A stretch of 45,678 nucleotides of DNA from VBAS01 sp035318985. Its GTDB lineage: Bacteria; Bacteroidota; Bacteroidia; Chitinophagales; Chitinophagaceae. Where the stretch lies: NCBI GenBank assembly GCA_035318985.1, contig DATHDP010000053.1, positions 1 to 45,678 on the forward strand, given 5' to 3'. Both the position numbers and the translations under genes were made by a program. Shown piece by piece: positions 41,026-45,678 of the stretch; position 1 is the first letter of the stretch; the number at the start of each line of letters is the position of its first letter. The notes beneath the pieces were generated by a model, which was given only the letters and a program-made list of their open reading frames with translations, was not told the DNA's origin and did no database searches.

Positions 41026-42570
41026 ATGGAAAAACAAAATAATATTGTAAAGACCCAGGTTATTATTGTTGGCGCCGGACCAACAGGGTTAAGTATGGCA
41101 GCACAATTGCTTCGATATAAAATTGATTTTATAATCATAGAAAAAAATAAAAACCCAACTCATCTTTCAAAGGCAGTTGTTGTACAGGCAAGAACACTTG
41201 AGATCTTCCGGGAGATCGGACTAACAGAAAAAGCAATAACAGAGGGCAGGATAACTACAGCTATAAATTTATTTTATAAAGGCAAACAAAAGGTGGCAGT
41301 AGACCTGGCTGGTCTGGGCGATGGATTAAGCCCTTTCCCCTATGTGCTTTCTTTAGAACAAAGCAAAACAGAAAGACTTTTAGCTGATCAACTTTATGCA
41401 AACCAAATCGAAATTAATTGGGGATGTGATTTCACCCGTTTAGAACAAACCGATGATAAGGTGACCGTTTACTACAAGAACAGCACCGGGCAAGATCAAA
41501 TAATTGAAGGTTTATACCTGGTAGGTTGCGATGGTGCAAGCAGTATGGTAAGACATCAACTGGGTTTATCCTTTGAAGGTGATACTGTGCCCAAAATATT
41601 TTACGTAACGGATGTAAAATTAAAAAGCCCTGTCATCAATAAGAACGAGTTATTCATGTTCATGATCAAACAAGGATTTGTTCTTTTTTTTCCCATGGAA
41701 GGCAATGGACATTACCGGGTGATAGGCATTTTGCCAGACACCAAAAATGTAGATGAAGAATTCACATTTTCGGAGATTGAAGACACCGTAAAACAACATA
41801 TAGTTGTTCCTGTAGATTTTGAGGAAGTATTATGGTTTTCGAGTTACAAAGTGCATAGTCGCAAAGCTGCTTCTTTTGAAAATAAAAGATGTTATCTCGC
41901 AGGAGATGCTGCCCATATTCATACACCTGCCGGCGGACAAGGAATGAATACAGGTATACAGGATGCTTATAACCTGGCATGGAAGATCGCTTATACAATT
42001 AAGAAAGAGGTTAAAACTAATGTTTTACAAACTTATAATTCCGAAAGAAGTGAGAATGCAAAACATTTGCTGCAGACTACAGACCGGATGTTTGATATTA
42101 TGGCAGGTACAAATCCTCTTTGGAATTTTATCCGCTTGCATATCATGACAAGATTCTTTGGCCTGCTTACAAGAAGTGCTAGCTTAAAAAAACGCATCTT
42201 TCCTTTCATATCACAAATAGGAATTAAGTATTCGACTAATTGTCTAATACTTAACAGTGCCATTGGCAAAGTGAATGCAGGTGTAAGAATGCCCTTTTTT
42301 ATATTTTCTGATGGCAAACAAATATTTGATTTTTTATCCGAACCCAGTTTTAAAATTTTGTTCTTTGGGAGTGATGAAAAAAATAAAAGTCAGCAATTGA
42401 GTGATATAAAAATTAAAATAGCGAGTTACTCTTTTAAAGAGATCCCTGAATTTTTATTTGGGAACGAAACAAACTTTTATATATTGTTGCGTCCTGACAA
42501 TCATATTTCATACATCGGAAAAGAGGTAAGTAAATGCAGAGAGGTGCTGGAGAAAATATCATTCAATTAA
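41026..42570 (+). CDS. FAD-dependent aromatic-ring monooxygenase family protein
   Basis: A 514-residue class A flavoprotein monooxygenase (PHBH fold). The GxGxxG site is VIIVGAGPTGLSMAAQL, the DG motif is YLVGCDGASSMVRHQLG, and the FAD-ribityl motif is CYLAGDAAHIHTPAGGQGMN. Relatives hydroxylate phenols, 3-(3-hydroxyphenyl)propionate or polyketides using NAD(P)H and oxygen. The C-terminal 100 residues look like the thioredoxin-like tail of the phenol hydroxylase branch. The nearby tannase-like gene makes an aromatic-acid substrate attractive, but that is weak inference. It is convergent with an SDR gene. Confidence 0.9.
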   Translation: MEKQNNIVKTQVIIVGAGPTGLSMAAQLLRYKIDFIIIEKNKNPTHLSKAVVVQARTLEIFREIGLTEKAITEGRITTAINLFYKGKQKVAVDLAGLGDGLSPFPYVLSLEQSKTERLLADQLYANQIEINWGCDFTRLEQTDDKVTVYYKNSTGQDQIIEGLYLVGCDGASSMVRHQLGLSFEGDTVPKIFYVTDVKLKSPVINKNELFMFMIKQGFVLFFPMEGNGHYRVIGILPDTKNVDEEFTFSEIEDTVKQHIVVPVDFEEVLWFSSYKVHSRKAASFENKRCYLAGDAAHIHTPAGGQGMNTGIQDAYNLAWKIAYTIKKEVKTNVLQTYNSERSENAKHLLQTTDRMFDIMAGTNPLWNFIRLHIMTRFFGLLTRSASLKKRIFPFISQIGIKYSTNCLILNSAIGKVNAGVRMPFFIFSDGKQIFDFLSEPSFKILFFGSDEKNKSQQLSDIKIKIASYSFKEIPEFLFGNETNFYILLRPDNHISYIGKEVSKCREVLEKISFN

Positions 42571-42620
42571 AAGTATGACGAAGTAACTTTTATTTAAATC
42601 ATTATATTATTAATTGAAAT

Positions 42621-43391
42621 CTAAAAACGTGATAAGGTAAGTCCACCATCTATCATGATCACCTGGCCTGTTGAGTAGGGAAAATTTCCTAGGGCTAATG
42701 CACTTATAGCTTTACCAACATCATCAGGATAGCCCCAACGTTTTTGAACTGTTAGGCCTTCGCCGATCATCTTATCATATTTTTCTTTTACACCAGACGT
42801 CATATCAGTATCGATCACACCTGGCCGAACTTCATAAACAGGGATATCAAACTCTCCTAACCTTACAGCAAACAATTGTGTTACCATACTAATACCCGCT
42901 TTGGAAACACAATATTCTCCGCGATTAACATTGGCTGCTGTGGCAGAAACAGAAGAGACATTGATAATACAAGATGCAAACGAAGTGTCAGCTTTTTTCT
43001 GTTCGATCATCCAGTTAGCAACATGCTGTGAGAGGAAATAAGTGCTTTTAAGATTAGTGGCGATCAACCTGTCAAAACTTTCCTCGCTTGTTTCAAGAAT
43101 GTCTTTTCTTTCTTTTGGCGCTACACCTGCATTGTTTACAAGCACATGCAGTTTGCCAAAATGCTTTTTAACGTGTTCAATTATTTTTTTCCTGTCACCT
43201 GTTAATGAAACATCACCCTGGCAATATAAAACATCAGCTCCTGCATTACGCAATTCCTGCAAAGCTTCAGCAATGGCTTTTTCTTCTCTTACTCCATTCA
43301 CTGCAAGATCAAAACCGCTTTGAGCAAGATGTTTTGCAATTCCAAAACCAATGCCCCTGCTCCCTCCTGTTATTAATGCAACTCTTTTCAT
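42621..43391 (-). CDS. Short-chain dehydrogenase/reductase (FabG-like)
   Basis: A 256-residue SDR. The cofactor loop is ALITGGSRGIGFGIA, the structural NNAG is in VLVNNAGVAPKER, and the catalytic set is Ser in INVSSVS, then Tyr/Lys in EYCVSKAG. GQVIMIDGGLTLSRF closes the fold. Although it resembles 3-oxoacyl-ACP reductases, the neighbouring Gfo/Idh and TIM-barrel genes suggest oxidation or reduction of a sugar or polyol. It is the last of three minus-strand genes, probably sharing one role, spaced by about 115 bp with hairpin repeats. Confidence 0.9.
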   Translation of the reverse strand: MKRVALITGGSRGIGFGIAKHLAQSGFDLAVNGVREEKAIAEALQELRNAGADVLYCQGDVSLTGDRKKIIEHVKKHFGKLHVLVNNAGVAPKERKDILETSEESFDRLIATNLKSTYFLSQHVANWMIEQKKADTSFASCIINVSSVSATAANVNRGEYCVSKAGISMVTQLFAVRLGEFDIPVYEVRPGVIDTDMTSGVKEKYDKMIGEGLTVQKRWGYPDDVGKAISALALGNFPYSTGQVIMIDGGLTLSRF

Positions 43392-43424
43392 AATGATTTT
43401 TATAATATATTTCTATACTTTTTT

Positions 43425-43507
43425 GGAACCACATAGAACATAGCACACAATAGAAAACACATAGTCTATGTGCTAACCTATATTTCTATGTGTCTATGTG
43501 GTTCAAA
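43425..43507. repeat. ACCACATAG/CTATGTGGTT inverted repeat, copy 1
   Basis: GGAACCACATAGAACATAG on the left and TCTATGTGTCTATGTGGTTC on the right flank a small CACATAG-T-CTATGTG hairpin. It fills most of the gap between the SDR and Gfo/Idh genes. A related element lies at 44679-44765. Confidence 0.75.
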
Positions 43508-44653
43508 CTAAAGTTCAGGAATATCAACCCAACAACGTTTGCTCCAGCTTTCAATTCCTTTTTCAGCCAACTGCACACCCTTAGCACCATCACGAAGATC
43601 CCATGGAAAAGGTTCATCTTTTACAACATGCTTTAAAAACAATTCCCATTGTACCTTGAAAGCGTTATCATAAGTTTCCTTCTCTCCTACTTTTGTCCAG
43701 CCTTCATAAAAATTAATGGGTTGAGGAACGTCAGGATTCCAAACTGGCCGCGGTGTGTTCTCATAACTTTGAGCATAACATTCACGCAAACCCGCCACGG
43801 CTGATCCCTTGGTTCCATCCACTTGCAATGTAAGAAGATCATCACGCCTCACTCTGACCGTCCACGAAGAATTGAAATGAGCAATGATACCGTCTTCTAA
43901 TTGAAATGTTGCATAGGCTGCGTCATCAGCAGTGCATTCATATTCCTTTCCCTGTTCATCAACTCTTTTCGGAATATGTGTTGTACCCAAACATGAAACA
44001 GCTTTTACTTTTCCAAAAACATTATCAAGTACATAACGCCAATGGCAAAGCATATCAACAATAATTCCTCCATCGTCTTTTTTCCGATAATTCCATGAAG
44101 GACGTTGAGCCGGAATTGTATACCCTTCAAAAACCCAATATCCGAATTCACCTCTCACTGAAAGTATCTTACCAAAGAAACCTTCTTGAATAAGCTGTTT
44201 TAATTTTAATATACCGGGAAGCCAAAGCTTATCCTGTACAACTCCATTCTTTAATCCTGCTTTCTTGCATAAATTATAAAGTTCCATAGCAGTTTCAACA
44301 TCTGTTGCTACTGGTTTTTCACAATAAATATGTTTGCCTGCTTTCACAGCTTGTTTAACAGCATCTGCTCTTCTTCCAGTTACCTGTGCATCGAAATAAA
44401 TAATATTGTTTTTATCAGCTAATGCTTCATCAAGATCGGTCGTCATTCTTTTTACGCCTGATAATTCACAAAGTTTTTCCAGCTTACTACTATTTCGTCC
44501 AACAAGGATTGGATCAGGCATGATCGTTTCTCCTTCATTGATCATTACACCTCCTTGCTTGATGATCGCAGCTATGGATCGTAACAAGTGCTGATTGGTT
44601 CCCATGCGTCCTGTTACGCCATTCATGATGATACCAATAGTATGTTGTTTCAT
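43508..44653 (-). CDS. Gfo/Idh/MocA family oxidoreductase
   Basis: A 381-residue NAD(P)-dependent sugar oxidoreductase. The N-terminal Rossmann part is IGIIMNGVTGRMGTN, and the family signature AGKHIYCEKPVATDVETAMEL contains the catalytic Lys of the EKP motif. The C-terminal domain includes DDGGIIVDMLCHWRYVLDNVFG, with the conserved Asp and His. Relatives oxidise glucose, inositol or other sugar derivatives. Upstream and downstream genes (TIM-barrel isomerase/epimerase and SDR) on the same strand suggest one sugar or polyol degradation route. The substrate is unknown. Confidence 0.9.
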   Translation of the reverse strand: MKQHTIGIIMNGVTGRMGTNQHLLRSIAAIIKQGGVMINEGETIMPDPILVGRNSSKLEKLCELSGVKRMTTDLDEALADKNNIIYFDAQVTGRRADAVKQAVKAGKHIYCEKPVATDVETAMELYNLCKKAGLKNGVVQDKLWLPGILKLKQLIQEGFFGKILSVRGEFGYWVFEGYTIPAQRPSWNYRKKDDGGIIVDMLCHWRYVLDNVFGKVKAVSCLGTTHIPKRVDEQGKEYECTADDAAYATFQLEDGIIAHFNSSWTVRVRRDDLLTLQVDGTKGSAVAGLRECYAQSYENTPRPVWNPDVPQPINFYEGWTKVGEKETYDNAFKVQWELFLKHVVKDEPFPWDLRDGAKGVQLAEKGIESWSKRCWVDIPEL

Positions 44654-44678
44654 GCGTTAATTTAGTTTTTACCTATTT

Positions 44679-44765
44679 TGAACCACATAGTCACATAGTA
44701 CACAATACAACGAAAACATAGATTTCTATGTGAAAGCCTATGTTTCTATGTGCCTATGCGGTTCC
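44679..44765. repeat. ACCACATAG/CTATGCGGTT inverted repeat, copy 2
   Basis: TTGAACCACATAGTCACATAG on the left and TTCTATGTGCCTATGCGGTT on the right, the same design as 43425-43507. It fills the gap between the Gfo/Idh gene and the TIM-barrel gene. Confidence 0.75.
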
Positions 44766-44769
44766 ATTG

Positions 44770-45603
44770 TTACGAGTTTTCTTTATAAGTTTTAATTATT
44801 TTTTTCAAAAACTGAGTTTGATCCTCTTGCCAGTATTTATTGGAAAAAATTTCTACTTCATAAAAACCATTGAATCCTGTTGCTTCCACCCATGATCTTA
44901 TTTTATTGATAGGAATACATCCATCACCCATTAAACCACGGTCGAGCAATATATCAACTGTGGGAGAATTCCAATCGCAAATATGAAAAGCTAATAAATG
45001 ATCATTTTCTCCGCAACGTTTTATTTCCTGTTCCAAAGTTGGATCCCACCAAAGATGATATACATCTACTGCAATGCCAACATAAGGAGAATTTATTTGT
45101 TCTGTCATATCATTTGCCTGTGCTAATGTATTAATTGCGGATCGTGTATCTGCATACATAGGATGTAATGGTTCAATAGCCAGTTTTATTCCGGCGGCTT
45201 TTGCTTGTGGAAGAATTGTTTGAATGCCTTCTTGTATTTGCTTTCTTGAATCTTCGAGTGACTGAGTTGGGTCAGCTCCACAAACGAGAACAATTAATGA
45301 TGTTCCTAATTCAGCAGCTTCTTCAATCGCTATCAAATTATCCTCAATCGCCAGTTTCCTTTTTTCTTTTTCTTTATTGGGAAAAAATCCTCCCCGGCAA
45401 AGCGAAACGATGTCCAATCCATGATCACGCAATAGCTGACCTGTTTGCTTGATATTCCGGTTTGCGAGTGCATCTCTCCAAACAGTTATTCCTTTTACGC
45501 CTTCAGCTGAATAATTTTTTGCGGCCTCTTCAATACTCCATGACTTGGTAGTGATGGTGTGAATACACAACAGTGAAAGATCAGTTAGTTGCCTGGCACT
45601 CAT
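44770..45603 (-). CDS. Sugar phosphate isomerase/epimerase, TIM-barrel
   Basis: A protein of about 277 residues of the xylose-isomerase-like TIM-barrel (AP_endonuc_2) family. ATG 45603 (MSARQLTDLSLL) is preferred; the longer frame begins with TTG 45612. Metal-binding residues fit the usual strand ends: Glu in LAIEPLHP, Asp in IAVDVYHLWWDP with its His, His in LLAFHICDWN, and Glu in GFYEVEIFS. Relatives isomerise or epimerise sugars and inositol derivatives. It would be the first gene of the three-gene minus-strand set. Substrate is unknown. Confidence 0.87.
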   Translation of the reverse strand: MSARQLTDLSLLCIHTITTKSWSIEEAAKNYSAEGVKGITVWRDALANRNIKQTGQLLRDHGLDIVSLCRGGFFPNKEKEKRKLAIEDNLIAIEEAAELGTSLIVLVCGADPTQSLEDSRKQIQEGIQTILPQAKAAGIKLAIEPLHPMYADTRSAINTLAQANDMTEQINSPYVGIAVDVYHLWWDPTLEQEIKRCGENDHLLAFHICDWNSPTVDILLDRGLMGDGCIPINKIRSWVEATGFNGFYEVEIFSNKYWQEDQTQFLKKIIKTYKENS

Positions 45604-45678
45604 TAAATGCAATTGAAGAATGTATAATATTTCTCATTATTAATAATCCGTTGCAAATAGAGGCAACCTTCACGAATA

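Overview
The window is a 45.7 kb, low-GC piece of a Bacteroidota chromosome. The best fit is the Chitinophagaceae/Chitinophagales. Support comes from many short lipoproteins with a Bacteroidota-type lipobox, a TonB-dependent receptor with an N-terminal carboxypeptidase-regulatory-like domain, a FISUMP-domain protein, a fused FtcD, several TAnnTTTG -7 promoter boxes, and few purine-rich Shine-Dalgarno sequences. The intergenic DNA is rich in small palindromic and tandem repeats. The family-level placement is inference. No rRNA, tRNA, CRISPR array or complete insertion sequence was seen.

Layout. (1) Positions 1-5978 form a surface-glycan cluster: three glycosyltransferases (the first cut by the window edge), a DUF268 protein, an FkbM methyltransferase, a second SAM methyltransferase and a GT11 fucosyltransferase, mostly on + and tightly packed. 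(2) Positions 5975-16254 are mainly housekeeping: mqnA (futalosine menaquinone route), purB, a GNAT acetyltransferase, prfC, a lipoprotein, a MacB-like permease, tsaD, a TrmN6-type tRNA methyltransferase and an alanine/saccharopine dehydrogenase-family enzyme. (3) Positions 16441-26354 hold small unknown genes, a DUF3347 + TonB-receptor pair, an ABC-F ATPase, a TPR protein and a BON lipoprotein next to a LysM protein. (4) Positions 26415-30674 carry an arginase-fold formimidoylglutamase-like enzyme and FtcD, separated by a tandem duplication of a small NTF2-like lipoprotein. (5) Positions 30738-37017 are an accessory island. It holds a three-gene cassette ending in a small TIR-domain protein, then secreted proteins and lipoproteins of unknown function. 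Elaborate hairpin repeats sit just after three stop codons. (6) Positions 37181-45603 hold a tannase/feruloyl-esterase-like enzyme, DUF3500 and DUF1573 proteins, a broken membrane-protein gene, an FAD monooxygenase, and a three-gene SDR / Gfo-Idh / TIM-barrel set that looks like sugar or polyol catabolism.

What stands out. The cassette at 30824-32553 (unknown 305-aa protein, three-helix membrane protein, 98-aa TIR protein, the last two translationally coupled) resembles a TIR-based defence or signalling module, but I cannot match it to a named system. A lipocalin-like lipoprotein gene (35655-36178) is split by a -1 frame change exactly at an A-AAA-AAG heptamer. A second gene (40536-40908) is broken at another A run. 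Repeat sequences also sit in frame inside tsaD, the TrmN6 gene and the ABC-F gene, so small repeats appear to spread into genes as well as between them.
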